A stretch of DNA of 33,988 bases from Bacillota bacterium (GTDB lineage: Bacteria > Bacillota > Sulfobacillia > Symbiobacteriales > ZC4RG38): the NCBI GenBank assembly GCA_021890795.1, contig JAKKUO010000021.1:1-33988 (forward strand). The letters are read 5' to 3'. The notes under the pieces were generated by a model. It worked only from the letters and a program-made list of their open reading frames with translations, was not told the DNA's origin and did not search any database. A program made the position numbers and the translations under genes. Below are positions 8,415 through 17,071 of this stretch, piece after piece. Numbering within the stretch: position 1 is the stretch's first letter; each line of letters begins with the position of its first letter.

Positions 8415-9122
8415 TTGGCGCCAGGTGTACCGATGCGGGAACTCCCGCCGGGGGAGCGGCCCCGGGAGCGGCTCATGCGCCTGGGGCCCCAGGCCCTTTC
8501 GGATGCGGAGCTGATCGGCATCCTGATCGGCTCCGGCGTCCGGGGGGAGAGCGCGGTGCAGCTCGGGCAGCGGCTCCTGCGGCTCGGGGCCGCGGAGGCC
8601 GGCCACGGCCTGCGGTTTCTGAGCGGGGCGACGGCTGCGGACCTCACCCGGCGAATCCGGGGGCTGGGACCGGCCCGGGCTGCGGTGCTCCTGGCGGCGG
8701 TGGAACTGGGGCGCCGGCTGGCGGAGATCCAGGTGGACCTGCCGGCGATCCAGGGCCCGTCGGATGTGGCCCGGCTGCTGATGCCCCGAACCCGGGGCCT
8801 GGACCGGGAACAGTTCTTCTCGGTCTTGCTGAACACCCGGCATCAGGTGCTGGGGATCGAACTGGTCGCGGTGGGAAGCCTGAACGCGGCGCTCGTTCAC
8901 CCCAGGGAAATTTTTAAGACTGCCATTCGCCGCAGCGCCCACGCGATAATAGTGGCACACAACCACCCTAGCGGGGACCCAACGCCCAGTGCCGAGGACC
9001 GGGCTCTGACCCGCCGCTTGGTTCAGGCTGGCCGGCTCCTCGGCATCGCGGTGCTGGATCACGTCATCCTGGGGGATCACCGTCACATCAGCCTGCGGTC
9101 GTGCGAAGAACTCTGGGAGTAG
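8415..9122 (+). CDS. radC: RadC family JAB/MPN-domain protein
   Basis: RadC-type proteins carry a JAMM metalloprotease-like domain. Despite the name, a DNA-repair role is not established. The N-terminal part holds helix-hairpin-helix-like sequence (RLGPQALSDAELIGILIGSG, then IRGLGPARAAVLLAAVELGRR). The metal motif is H182-N-H184-PSGDPTPSAED195, and the chain ends in ILGDHRHISLRSCEEL, as in the family. TTG at 8415 is chosen because AAGGAGG at 8401-8407 is 7 nt upstream; the ATG at 8433 is too far from it. The product is 235 residues, the usual size. radC precedes mreB in many Bacillota. Confidence 0.93.
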   Translation: MAPGVPMRELPPGERPRERLMRLGPQALSDAELIGILIGSGVRGESAVQLGQRLLRLGAAEAGHGLRFLSGATAADLTRRIRGLGPARAAVLLAAVELGRRLAEIQVDLPAIQGPSDVARLLMPRTRGLDREQFFSVLLNTRHQVLGIELVAVGSLNAALVHPREIFKTAIRRSAHAIIVAHNHPSGDPTPSAEDRALTRRLVQAGRLLGIAVLDHVILGDHRHISLRSCEELWE

Positions 9123-9197
9123 AGCCCAGGTCGGCGCCCCCGCAGGGTCGGCTGGCCCTCGCAGCAAGGGGACGGGCTGCAGAAAGGAGCACAGGAC

Positions 9198-10214
9198 GTG
9201 GCGTTCTGGAATCTGTTCGGTGGCGACATGGGGATCGACCTTGGGACGGCCAACACCCTGGTCTACGTCAAGGGGCGGGGAATCGTCCTGCAGGAGCCGT
9301 CGGTGGTGGCCATCGACCGGGACACCAAAGCCCCGATGGCGGTGGGGCAGGAGGCCAAGGAGATGATCGGCCGCACCCCCGGGAACATCATCGCGGTGCG
9401 GCCGATGAAAGACGGGGTGATCGCCGACTTCGAGATCACCCAGACCATGCTCAAGTACTTCATCCAGAAGGCGATGCCCCGGCGGAGCCCCTTCCGTCCC
9501 CGGGTGGTGATCTCCTGCCCGTCCGGGGTGACCGGGGTCGAGCGCCGGGCGGTGAAGGACGCGGCCCAGCAGGCCGGCGCCCGGGAGGCCTATATCATCG
9601 AGGAGCCCATGGCGGCCGCTATCGGCGCGGGGCTCCCGGTGGAAGAGCCTACGGGCAGCATGGTGGTGGACATCGGCGGCGGCACCACCGAGGTGGCCAT
9701 CATCTCCTTGGGTGGCCTTGTCACCTCCCGTTCGATCCGGATCGCGGGGGATGAGATGGACGAGGCCATCGTCCAGTACGTCAAGCGGACCTACAACCTC
9801 CTTATCGGCGAGCGGACCGCGGAGGAGATCAAGGTCACCATCGGTTCCGCCTACCCGGTGGGGGAGGAGACCTCGATGGAGATCCGGGGGCGGGACCTGG
9901 TGACCGGTCTGCCCCGGACCCTGACCATCACCTCCGAGGAGGTACGCCGGGCCCTGGCGGAGCCGGTCTCGGCCATCGTCGAGACCGTCAAGATCACCCT
10001 GGAGAACACCCCGCCGGAGCTGGCCGCGGATATCATGGACCGGGGCATCGTCATGACCGGCGGCGGCTCTCTCCTGCGGGGGCTGGATGTGCTGCTTTCC
10101 AAGGAGACGGGCATGCCGGTGCACGTGGCCGATGAGCCCATGCTCTGCGTGGTCCGGGGCACGGGCCAGGCCCTGGATTCGCTGCATATCCTCAAGCGGG
10201 CGTCCCGCATCTGA
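9198..10214 (+). CDS. mreB: Rod shape-determining protein MreB
   Basis: A bacterial actin that forms membrane-bound filaments guiding lateral wall synthesis. The 338 residues show the actin-fold nucleotide-binding blocks: [18 protein letters not shown] near the start, [64 protein letters not shown] and [15 protein letters not shown] at 9198 lies 8 nt after AAAGGAG (9183-9189). It heads the mreBCD-mrdA cluster and is followed after 42 bases by mreC. Confidence 0.98.
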   Translation: MAFWNLFGGDMGIDLGTANTLVYVKGRGIVLQEPSVVAIDRDTKAPMAVGQEAKEMIGRTPGNIIAVRPMKDGVIADFEITQTMLKYFIQKAMPRRSPFRPRVVISCPSGVTGVERRAVKDAAQQAGAREAYIIEEPMAAAIGAGLPVEEPTGSMVVDIGGGTTEVAIISLGGLVTSRSIRIAGDEMDEAIVQYVKRTYNLLIGERTAEEIKVTIGSAYPVGEETSMEIRGRDLVTGLPRTLTITSEEVRRALAEPVSAIVETVKITLENTPPELAADIMDRGIVMTGGGSLLRGLDVLLSKETGMPVHVADEPMLCVVRGTGQALDSLHILKRASRI

Positions 10215-10256
10215 CACGTGCCAACGAATGCCGCTCAAAGAGGGGGTCAGGGCCGG

Positions 10257-11117
10257 ATGCTACCGCCCCCCCATCTCCGGCGCACCACCCGGTCCACCCT
10301 GACCTGGGTCCTGGTGGTGCTGACCGGACTCATGCTTACTTTCACCCTGATCGCTGTCACCTCCGGTGACCGGCGGGCCGCCTCCCTGCCGGAGAACCTC
10401 CTGGCGACGCTCCTTTACCCCTTCCAGAACGCGGCCGGGTGGGCGACCGACCGGATCCGGGACGTCACCGGTGGGATCCGGGAGCTCATGTACCTCCGGG
10501 AAGAGAACGCCCGGCTGCGGGAGCAGGTGGAGCGGCTGGTCCATCTGGAGCGGCTCAACGCCCAGCTGATCCAGGAGAACCAGCGGCTCCGGGAGGAGCT
10601 GGACCTCCGGGAACGGCTCTCCCATCGGCTGATCGCGGCCCAGGTGATCGCCCGGGATCCCTCCCTCTGGTTTCAGGCGGTGGTGATCAACCGGGGCGCC
10701 CGCCACGGGATCCGGGAGGGGCTGGTGGTGATCAACCACCAGGGGGTCGTGGGCCTGGTGGAGCGGGTCACCCCCTTCACGTCCACGGTGCGGCTCATGA
10801 CTGCGGGCAACTTTGAGATCACCGCCCGGAACAGCCGCAACGGCGAGTTCGGCGTGGTCAAGGGCCAGGGGGACGGGGTGGTGGTCCGGTTCCCCTACGG
10901 CGGCCGGGACGCGGTTCGCCAGGGGGACATCATCGTCACCGGGTGGTTTCAGCCGGAGATCCCCGGAGGCCTGTACATCGGGGCGGTGGCCGAGGTGGAG
11001 CGCGGGGATCACGACCTGATCCCCATCGGGATCCTCCGGCCTGGCGTGGACTTCCAGCACCTGGACCTGGTGCAGGTGGTGGTGCCGGAGCCGCCGGGTG
11101 AGGAGGCGGCCCAATGA
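10257..11117 (+). CDS. mreC: Rod shape-determining protein MreC
   Basis: MreC is a bitopic membrane protein that links MreB with MreD and the class B PBP outside the membrane. The 286-residue chain has a basic N-terminus, one membrane helix at about 15-34 (TWVLVVLTGLMLTFTLIAV), a coiled coil at about 75-115 (EENARLREQVERLVHLERLN, then QRLREELDLRERL), and the C-terminal beta domain with INRGARHGIREGLVVINHQG, GLVERVTPFTSTVRLMT and GDIIVTGWFQPEIPGGLYIG. ATG at 10257 is preferred over the GTG at 10218 because AGAGGGGG at about 10239-10246 is correctly placed. The stop overlaps the mreD start (ATGA). Confidence 0.96.
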   Translation: MLPPPHLRRTTRSTLTWVLVVLTGLMLTFTLIAVTSGDRRAASLPENLLATLLYPFQNAAGWATDRIRDVTGGIRELMYLREENARLREQVERLVHLERLNAQLIQENQRLREELDLRERLSHRLIAAQVIARDPSLWFQAVVINRGARHGIREGLVVINHQGVVGLVERVTPFTSTVRLMTAGNFEITARNSRNGEFGVVKGQGDGVVVRFPYGGRDAVRQGDIIVTGWFQPEIPGGLYIGAVAEVERGDHDLIPIGILRPGVDFQHLDLVQVVVPEPPGEEAAQ

Positions 11118-11635
11118 GGTACTGGGTCCTGGCGGCGATTCTGGGGGTCGCCTTCCTGGCCCAGACCACCGTGGTGGGCTTTCTGCAGATCGGCGGGGTG
11201 GCGCCCAACCTCCTGCAGGCGGTGGTGGTGAGCTACGGCCTGCTTTTCGGCCCCCAGGTCGGGGCGGTCGCCGGCGCCCTGGCGGGGCTCCTCCGGGACG
11301 TGGCCTTTGGGCGGTATATCGGCCTCAGCGTCCTCAGCCTGGGGGCGGTGGGCTGGGTGGCGGGGCTGGTGGAGAGGCGGGTGTACAAGGAGAACCCCCT
11401 CCTGCCGGTGCTGGGGGGCCTTCTCTCCACCTTCCTGGCCGAAGGCATTCATTATGCGGTGCTCCGGCTTCTGGACCCGGACCTGGTGGCGGCGGTGCCG
11501 GTCTCCCGGCGGGTCCTGCCTGGAGCCCTTTACACGACAGCGGTGACCTTTCTGGCCTACCGCCGAATCCTGCGAGCCTATGCCTACCTGCGCCCGGAAT
11601 CCGGCGGAGTGATTCGCTCCGTACGGCGGAGGTGA
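11114..11635 (+). CDS. mreD: Rod shape-determining protein MreD
   Basis: A 173-residue integral membrane protein with about five hydrophobic segments and no large soluble part, as in MreD. Typical features are the start MRYWVLAAILGVAFLAQTTV, GVAPNLLQAVVVSYGLLFG, and a GLLRDVAFGRYIGLSVLSLG segment characteristic of the family. It overlaps mreC by 4 bases, indicating translational coupling, and its stop codon lies inside the ribosome site of mrdA. It acts with MreC and the RodA/PBP2 pair in wall elongation. Confidence 0.95.
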   Translation: MRYWVLAAILGVAFLAQTTVVGFLQIGGVAPNLLQAVVVSYGLLFGPQVGAVAGALAGLLRDVAFGRYIGLSVLSLGAVGWVAGLVERRVYKENPLLPVLGGLLSTFLAEGIHYAVLRLLDPDLVAAVPVSRRVLPGALYTTAVTFLAYRRILRAYAYLRPESGGVIRSVRRR

Positions 11636-11641
11636 TCCCAG

Positions 11642-13606
11642 ATGTCCAAGGAGATCGACCGCCGGGGCTTTCTCCTGATGATGCTGTACGGGCTGGGGAC
11701 CATGGCGGTGGTGGGACAGCTGGGCAACCTCCAGTTCCGGAAGCGGGATATCCTGGCGGCGACGGCGGCGGCGCAGCATACCCAGCGGCTTACGGAGCCC
11801 GCTCCCCGGGGGGAGATCCTGGACCGGAACGGGGTCCCGCTGGCTACCAACCGCCCCTCCAACGTGGTGGTGATCCGGTACCCGTACTACAACTACCGGA
11901 AGAACGAGGAGTACCGGCGCTCCCTTGAACTGCTGGCGGACCTCACCCGGGTCGACCTCCAGGAGCTATTGGAGCGGGTGGACTACAAGCTGGAGACCGA
12001 CATGCGGTTCTTCGACCCGGTGGTGGTCAAGGCGGACATCACCCAGGAGGAGTACGCCGCCATCGTGGCCAACCGGGACCGGCTGCCCGGGGTCGACGTG
12101 GTGGTGCGGCCGGTACGGCAGTATCCCCAGAAGGACCTGGCCGCGCACGTGATCGGGTACGTCGGGGAGATCACCCGGGAGGAGCTGGAGGCCCTGGCCG
12201 GCCAGGGCTACCGGGGCGGAGATGTGATCGGCAAGGCCGGACTGGAGCGGTATTACGAGTCCTACCTCCGGGGAACCCCCGGGATCCGGCAGGTGCAGAT
12301 CGACTACAGCTTTGTCCCCATCGGCGACCTCGGATGGCTCAAGGAGCCGGTGCCGGGGGCCAACCTGATCCTGACCCTCGACGTGGGGCTCCAGGCCCTG
12401 ACGGAGCGCGCCCTGGACTGGCAGATGTTACGCATTCAGAATATCTACCATGTAAACGACCGCAAAACCTACACCGAGGCCAAGGCCGGGGCGGCGGTGG
12501 TGATGGACGTCCGGACCGGCGCGATCCTGGCCATGGCCAGCCGGCCTTCTTACGACCTGAATCTGTGGGTGCCGGCCATCTCCCCGGAGGACTACGAGCG
12601 GCTCGTCAACGACCCCATCAGCCCCCTCTGGAACCGGGCGGTCCAGGGCACCTACCAGCCGGGTTCCACCTGGAAGATGGTCACCGCCGCGGCAGCCCTG
12701 ATGGAGGGGGTCGTGACCCCCCGGGAAGAGGTCTTCTGCGGCGGCCGTTACAAGGAGACCAATCAGAACTGCTGGAACCGGTGGGGGCACGGCCGGGTCG
12801 ACGTGGCCCGGGCGCTCCGGGACTCCTGCAACGTGTACTTCTACGAGATGGGCCGCCGGCTCGGTATCGACCGGCTGGTCAAGTGGGCCCAGATCTTCGG
12901 CTTTGGCAGCCGGACCGGGGTGGACCTGCCGGAAGAGGAGCCGGGGTTTCTCCCCACCCGGGAGTGGCGGGAGGCCCGGGCCCGGGACGAGGGCCTGGAA
13001 TGGTACCTCGGGGACACCACCTCCGCTGCCATCGGCCAGACCTTCCAGGTCACCCCGGTGCAGCTGGCCCGGTACTGCGCGGCCATCGCCAACGGCGGGA
13101 CGCTCCTGCGCCCCCGGCTGGTGGAGCGTATCGTGGCCGCGGACGGCACGGTGCTGAAGTCCTTCGGCCCCGAGCCCCAGGGAGAGTTGCCGGTCTCCCG
13201 GGAGGCCCTGGCGGAGATCGTCCGGGGCATGAAGATGGTCAACGCCCCGGGCGGCACCTCGGATTTCGGCCGGTGGCCTCTCCCCGGGATCCCCACCGCC
13301 GGCAAGACGGGCACCGCCGAGTACCCCGGCTCCGACAACCTCGGGGTTTACGTCTGCTTTGCCCCTGCGGACAACCCGGAGGTCGCGGTGGCGGTGGTCA
13401 TCGAGCGGGCCGGCCACGGCGGCTCCGTAGCCCCGGTGGCCCGGAGCATCCTGGCGGGGTACTTCGGGGTGGAGCTGCCGCCGGAGGACCCGGCCTTCAT
13501 CCCGCCGGAGTTCCCGGAGAAAAAGGAGGAGATCGCCAGGGCCCTGCGGTCCGGCCGGCGCTGGATCTCCCGCCGGAGCCAGGGCAACGGGGCTGTGAGC
13601 GACTAG
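11642..13606 (+). CDS. mrdA: Penicillin-binding protein 2 (class B, elongasome)
   Basis: A class B PBP: a peptidoglycan transpeptidase working with RodA in lateral wall growth. The 654 residues begin with a short cytoplasmic tail and one membrane helix (residues ~10-27). A PBP dimerisation domain follows (PAPRGEILDRNGVPLATN, then DVVVRPVRQYP and HVIGYVGEI). The transpeptidase domain has S342-T-W-K345 (SxxK), S395-C-N397 (SxN) and K555-T-G557 (KTG). The RBS GGAGGTGATCC at 11628-11638 is an extended match to the 16S rRNA tail and covers the mreD stop. A patch with AT-rich codons lies at about 12424-12480, encoding QMLRIQNIYHVNDRKTYTEA. The gene ends the mre part of the block; the neighbouring rodA supplies its glycosyltransferase partner. 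Confidence 0.97.
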   Translation: MSKEIDRRGFLLMMLYGLGTMAVVGQLGNLQFRKRDILAATAAAQHTQRLTEPAPRGEILDRNGVPLATNRPSNVVVIRYPYYNYRKNEEYRRSLELLADLTRVDLQELLERVDYKLETDMRFFDPVVVKADITQEEYAAIVANRDRLPGVDVVVRPVRQYPQKDLAAHVIGYVGEITREELEALAGQGYRGGDVIGKAGLERYYESYLRGTPGIRQVQIDYSFVPIGDLGWLKEPVPGANLILTLDVGLQALTERALDWQMLRIQNIYHVNDRKTYTEAKAGAAVVMDVRTGAILAMASRPSYDLNLWVPAISPEDYERLVNDPISPLWNRAVQGTYQPGSTWKMVTAAAALMEGVVTPREEVFCGGRYKETNQNCWNRWGHGRVDVARALRDSCNVYFYEMGRRLGIDRLVKWAQIFGFGSRTGVDLPEEEPGFLPTREWREARARDEGLEWYLGDTTSAAIGQTFQVTPVQLARYCAAIANGGTLLRPRLVERIVAADGTVLKSFGPEPQGELPVSREALAEIVRGMKMVNAPGGTSDFGRWPLPGIPTAGKTGTAEYPGSDNLGVYVCFAPADNPEVAVAVVIERAGHGGSVAPVARSILAGYFGVELPPEDPAFIPPEFPEKKEEIARALRSGRRWISRRSQGNGAVSD

Positions 13607-13621
13607 CCCTTGCCCCCGGAC

Positions 13622-13669
13622 GGGCGCTGCGGGCGTTTTCTCAGCCGAAGCGCCCGGCCATTCTTTTTT
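13622..13669 (+). terminator. Intrinsic terminator after mrdA
   Basis: GGGCGCT at 13622-13628 (with C13621) pairs with AGCGCCC at 13649-13655, enclosing a 20-nt loop, and TTCTTTTTT follows at 13661-13669. The long loop lowers confidence. The gap 13607-13909 also carries three 21-nt repeats but no convincing gene. Confidence 0.6.
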
Positions 13670-13710
13670 CCCTGGGGCTGGGATCCCGGCCGCCGGGCCG
13701 GGGCGCGGGC

Positions 13711-13773
13711 GTTGGAACTCTGGCCGCGGGCGCCGGAGCCCTGGTCATGGGAGTTGGAGCCCTGGCCGGACTT
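13711..13773 (+). repeat. Three tandem 21-nt degenerate repeats
   Basis: Units at 13711-13731, 13732-13752 and 13753-13773 share a GTTGGAGCCCTGGCC-like core. Each unit is a multiple of three, so the reading frames passing through show a 7-residue repeat, but no start with a ribosome site and no homology make this a gene. Function unknown. Confidence 0.7.
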
Positions 13774-13909
13774 GCCGGTGACTTCTCTATTTTTCTCGCG
13801 GAGGGAGGATTTGGCGCTCGAGCCCGAGAATCATCCCCACAGGAGGTCGAGAGGGCCCTGAAACTCCGTGGCCCGAACCCACTGGCGTACAGCAGAGTAG
13901 GGAGTCAGC

Positions 13910-14623
13910 ATGCAAAGGGACGTGGTCTTTCGCGGAACCCGGGATGGCCTACTGGTGGTACTCAGCGACGGCCCTGACTTTTCCCAGCTGCTGGATACGC
14001 TGGAACGCAGGCTGGAGGAGACGGGCGGGTTCTTCCGGGGGGCGTCGGTGACCGCAGCGGTGTTGGGCCGGCGGCTGACCCCGGAGCAGCGTTCCCGGCT
14101 GATCCACTTGCTGGAGGACCGGTTCGGGATGGTGCTGCGCCAGATCCGGGAAGGGGAGAGCGCAGCAGCCGTGCTGGGCCGGGGGCCTGGGGAGCCTGGC
14201 AGAGCGGCCAGGTCCCCGGGCGGGGGGCCAGGAGGGGAAGGGCGCCGGCCCGAAGGGAAGGAATGGGAGTGGGCAGTGCCCGCCCCCCGGGCCGAACCGC
14301 CCCTCGTCCTGGCCCGGACGTTGCGTTCCGGCCAGGCGGTCTACCACCGGGGCGACGTGGTGATCCTCGGGGACGTCAACCCGGGGGCTGAGGTGGTGGC
14401 CACCGGGCACATCGTGGTGATGGGCGCGCTGCGAGGCGTGGCCCACGCGGGCGCCGGCGGCGACGAGACCGCGGTCGTGGCGGCCCTGCGGCTGGAGCCG
14501 ACCCAGCTGCGCATCGGCAGCCGGGTGGGGCGGGCTCCCGACGATCCCGTCCGGGAGGCCCCGGGAGTGCCCGAGGTCGCCAGGGTTGTGGACGGGCAGA
14601 TCGTCATCGAAGGTCGCCGGTAA
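13910..14623 (+). CDS. minC: Septum site-determining protein MinC
   Basis: MinC inhibits FtsZ ring assembly away from mid-cell and is recruited by MinD. The N-terminal domain (about 1-90: VVFRGTRDGLLVVLSDGPDF and EETGGFFRGASVTAAVLGRRL) is joined by a long Gly/Pro/Glu-rich linker (about 90-130) to the C-terminal beta-helix domain. That domain shows RSGQAVYHRGDVVILGDVNPGAEVVATGHIVV followed by GALRGVAHAG, the MinC signature, ending EVARVVDGQIVIEGRR. Length is 237. ATG at 13910 follows AGGGAG at about 13898-13903. It begins the minCDE cluster, 106 bases from minD. Confidence 0.95.
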   Translation: MQRDVVFRGTRDGLLVVLSDGPDFSQLLDTLERRLEETGGFFRGASVTAAVLGRRLTPEQRSRLIHLLEDRFGMVLRQIREGESAAAVLGRGPGEPGRAARSPGGGPGGEGRRPEGKEWEWAVPAPRAEPPLVLARTLRSGQAVYHRGDVVILGDVNPGAEVVATGHIVVMGALRGVAHAGAGGDETAVVAALRLEPTQLRIGSRVGRAPDDPVREAPGVPEVARVVDGQIVIEGRR

Positions 14624-14729
14624 GAAAGAAGATTCCCGTTACATTTCGAATCGGAGCCGGGCGGACGGGTCCGGGCGGCGGAGCACCGGCGCCCCATCGC
14701 CCGGGACAGGGTGGCGGAGGAGGTTCGCC

Positions 14730-15530
14730 ATGGGACAGGTTATCGTGATCACCTCAGGCAAGGGCGGGGTCGGGAAGACCACCACCACCGCCAACCTTGG
14801 AGCCGGACTGGCCAGCCACGGTCACCGGGTCTGTCTGGTGGACGCGGACATCGGGCTGCGCAACCTGGATCTGCTCCTGGGGCTGGAGAACCGGATTGTC
14901 TACGACCTGGTGGACGTGGCCAACGGCTACTGCAAGTACAAGAAGGCCCTGATCAAGTCGAAGCAGTTTGACAACCTGTTCCTGCTCCCCGCGGCCCAGA
15001 CCAAGGACAAGACCGCGGTCCGGCCGGACCAGATGCGGGACCTCTGCGAGGAGCTGAAGCAGGAGTTCGATTACGTTCTGGTGGACAGCCCCGCGGGGAT
15101 CGAGCAGGGATTCCAGAACGCGGTGGCCGGGGCGGAGAAGGCGATCATCGTCACCACCCCCGAAATGGCAGCCCTCCGGGATGCCGACCGGGTGGTTGGC
15201 CTTCTCGAGGCCATGGACAAGGAGCGGCCAATGCTGATCATCAACCGGTACCGGCCCGGGATGGTCCGCAAGGGTGACATGCTGGCCATCGACGACATGC
15301 TGGAGATCCTGGCCATCGATCTTCTGGGCGTGGTGCCGGAGGATGAGCAGATCGTGGTGACGACCAACCGGGGCGAGCCCGCGGTCCTGGACAAGCACTC
15401 CCGAGCGGGGGAGGCCTACCGCAACATCACCCGGCGGCTGATGGGGGAGCAGGTGCCCCTTATGAACCTGGATGACGACGACGGGATTCTCAGCCGGATC
15501 AAGCGGGTCTTTGGCTTTGGGGCACGGTAG
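14730..15530 (+). CDS. minD: Septum site-determining protein MinD
   Basis: A membrane-associated ParA/MinD-type ATPase that places MinC at the cell poles. The deviant Walker A KGGVGKTT is at residues 11-18, followed by LVDADIGLRNLDLLLGLENR, VDSPAGIEQGF (Walker B region) and VTTPEMAALRDADRVVGLLE. The C-terminus ends in the amphipathic membrane-targeting helix GILSRIKRVFGFG. ATG at 14730, after GGAGGAGG (14715-14722), gives 266 residues, the family norm; the longer open frame upstream has no homology. A 14-base gap separates it from minE. Confidence 0.98.
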   Translation: MGQVIVITSGKGGVGKTTTTANLGAGLASHGHRVCLVDADIGLRNLDLLLGLENRIVYDLVDVANGYCKYKKALIKSKQFDNLFLLPAAQTKDKTAVRPDQMRDLCEELKQEFDYVLVDSPAGIEQGFQNAVAGAEKAIIVTTPEMAALRDADRVVGLLEAMDKERPMLIINRYRPGMVRKGDMLAIDDMLEILAIDLLGVVPEDEQIVVTTNRGEPAVLDKHSRAGEAYRNITRRLMGEQVPLMNLDDDDGILSRIKRVFGFGAR

Positions 15531-15544
15531 GGAGGGGGATTCCG

Positions 15545-15811
15545 GTGCTCGACCTGATCGCCAAAGTCTTCGGGCGGGAGAGCCCCAGCGCGGAGATTGC
15601 CAAGGAGCGGCTGCGGCTCGTGCTGGTCCACGACCGGTCCAGCGTCACCCCCCAGTTTTTGGAGCGGCTCAAGGAGGACCTCATCCGGGTCATCTCCGAG
15701 TACATGGACATTGACACGGAGACCATGGATGTGCGGCTCTCCCAGACCGAGCAGCATGCGGCTCTGGTGGCCAGCATCCCGGTCCGCCGGGTGAAGCGGG
15801 TGGCTCCGTAG
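15545..15811 (+). CDS. minE: Cell division topological specificity factor MinE
   Basis: MinE stimulates MinD ATPase and drives pole-to-pole or ring positioning of the Min system. The 88-residue product has the normal size and order: N-terminal membrane helix (LDLIAKVFGR), the MinD-contact segment AEIAKERLRLVLVHDRSSVTPQFLE, and the topological domain with LKEDLIRVISEYMDID followed by VRLSQTEQ. GTG at 15545 follows GGAGGGGG at 15531-15538. Its presence means this organism has a MinCDE rather than a MinCD/DivIVA-only arrangement. Confidence 0.96.
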   Translation: MLDLIAKVFGRESPSAEIAKERLRLVLVHDRSSVTPQFLERLKEDLIRVISEYMDIDTETMDVRLSQTEQHAALVASIPVRRVKRVAP

Positions 15812-15846
15812 CCTCCGACCCAGCTCCGACGGCAAACCTTTCCGGT

Positions 15847-15878
15847 CCGGCGCCGCGCCGCCGGGCTTTCTTTCTTGT
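15847..15878 (+). terminator. Hairpin and U-tract after minE
   Basis: CCGGCG (15847-15852) pairs with CGCCGG (15859-15864), loop CCGCGC, followed by the T-rich run GCTTTCTTTCTTGT. The U-tract runs into the -10 of the next promoter. Confidence 0.6.
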
Positions 15879-15884
15879 TACAAT
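15876..15884 (+). promoter_or_regulatory. Extended -10 promoter ahead of rodA
   Basis: TGTTACAAT at 15876-15884 fits an extended -10 element (TGn followed by TACAAT). No good -35 hexamer lies 17 bases upstream, which is common for extended -10 promoters. It is 33 bases before the rodA start. Confidence 0.5.
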
Positions 15885-15917
15885 GAGACGAAGGCTGAAG
15901 TAGCGAGGGAAAACGCA

Positions 15918-17054
15918 TTGAACTTCGAGTGGCGCCTACTCCGGTATCTGGACTGGGTCCTGCTGCTGACGGTGCTGCTCCTCACCGGGGTCGGCCTGGT
16001 GATGGTCGCCAGCGCGGCCCGGGGGTACCAGCCCGGGAACTGGCAGATTTACGTGTACAAGCAGCTGGCCGGGATGGTGCTGGGCCTCCTGGCCATGGCG
16101 GTGACCCTGCTCTTCGACTACACCGAGTTCGGCCGGATGCACCGGTTCCTGTACGTGGTGAACCTGATCCTGCTGCTCCTGGTGTGGGTGCCGGGCCTTG
16201 GGGTGGAGCACAACAACGCCCGCAGCTGGCTGAACCTGGGGATCGTGGAGCTGCAGCCCGCGGAGCTGACCAAGATCCTGGTCATCCTCACCCTGGGGTG
16301 GCAACTGGCCCGGGCCGAGTCCCTCCGGGAGTGGTGGGACCTGGTCCCCCACGTGGCCCATGTGCTGCCGTTCCTGGCGCTGATCCTGATGCAGCCGGAC
16401 CTGGGTTCGGCCCTGGTGCTCCTCGCGCTGGCGGCCGGGATGCTTTACATGGCCGGGGTTCCCGGCTGGCGGTTTCTCGTGGCGGGAGGGCTCGCAGCGG
16501 CCCTGGTGGCCGGGGTGCTGGTGGCCTATGAACACGGCATCGACCTGCCGGGTATCAGCGAGTACCAGGTCAACCGGATCCGCTGCTGGCTAAACCCGGA
16601 GTTCGACACCCGGGAGGCCTGCTACAACGTCATCCAGTCCCGGGTGGCCATTGCCGTCGGAGGGCTGCAGGGCGCCGGCCTCTTCTCCGGGACCCAGACC
16701 CAGCTCGGCTTTGTGCCGGAACAGCCGACGGACTTCATCTTCTCCGCGGTGGGGGAGGAGCTGGGGTTTCTTGGCGCGAGCGGCGTGCTGCTGCTCTTCC
16801 TGATCCTGATGTGGCGGATTCTGCTGACGGCGATCCAGGCGAAAGACCGGTACGGGACCCTGATCGCGACCGGGGTGGCCGCGATGCTGGGGTTTCACGT
16901 CCTGGAGAACACCGGCATGGCGGTGGGGCTGATGCCGGTGACCGGGATTCCGCTTCCCTTCATCAGCTATGGCCCCACCGCACTGGTGGCGAACTACATC
17001 GCCATCGGCCTGGTGCTCAACGTGGGGATGCGCCGGCAGCCGATCCTGTTCTGA
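15918..17054 (+). CDS. rodA: SEDS peptidoglycan glycosyltransferase RodA
   Basis: A polytopic membrane enzyme that polymerises lipid II with its class B PBP partner during elongation. The 378 residues contain about ten hydrophobic helices and SEDS motifs: NNARSWLNLGIVELQPAELTK, LPFLALILMQPDLGSALVLL (with the catalytic-region Asp), RVAIAVGGLQGAGLFSGTQ followed by LGFVPEQPTDFIFSAVGEELGF, and the closing GLMPVTGIPLPFISYGPTAL. RodA rather than FtsW is supported by the mre/min neighbourhood and the lack of the longer FtsW tail. TTG at 15918 has a weak GAGGGAAAA ribosome site; no better start is visible. Confidence 0.95.
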   Translation: MNFEWRLLRYLDWVLLLTVLLLTGVGLVMVASAARGYQPGNWQIYVYKQLAGMVLGLLAMAVTLLFDYTEFGRMHRFLYVVNLILLLLVWVPGLGVEHNNARSWLNLGIVELQPAELTKILVILTLGWQLARAESLREWWDLVPHVAHVLPFLALILMQPDLGSALVLLALAAGMLYMAGVPGWRFLVAGGLAAALVAGVLVAYEHGIDLPGISEYQVNRIRCWLNPEFDTREACYNVIQSRVAIAVGGLQGAGLFSGTQTQLGFVPEQPTDFIFSAVGEELGFLGASGVLLLFLILMWRILLTAIQAKDRYGTLIATGVAAMLGFHVLENTGMAVGLMPVTGIPLPFISYGPTALVANYIAIGLVLNVGMRRQPILF

Positions 17055-17071
17055 CCGGGAGGCCTGTACCC

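Noticed and set aside
8941-8950. GATAAT in radC as an internal promoter
   Set aside because: No -35 at the right distance; the AT-rich patch encodes conserved residues near the metal motif.
13610-13861. Open frame of 83 codons with a Trp/Pro/Glu-rich 7-residue repeat
   Set aside because: It is the translation of the 21-nt DNA repeats, begins inside a terminator hairpin, has no ribosome site and no normal protein composition.
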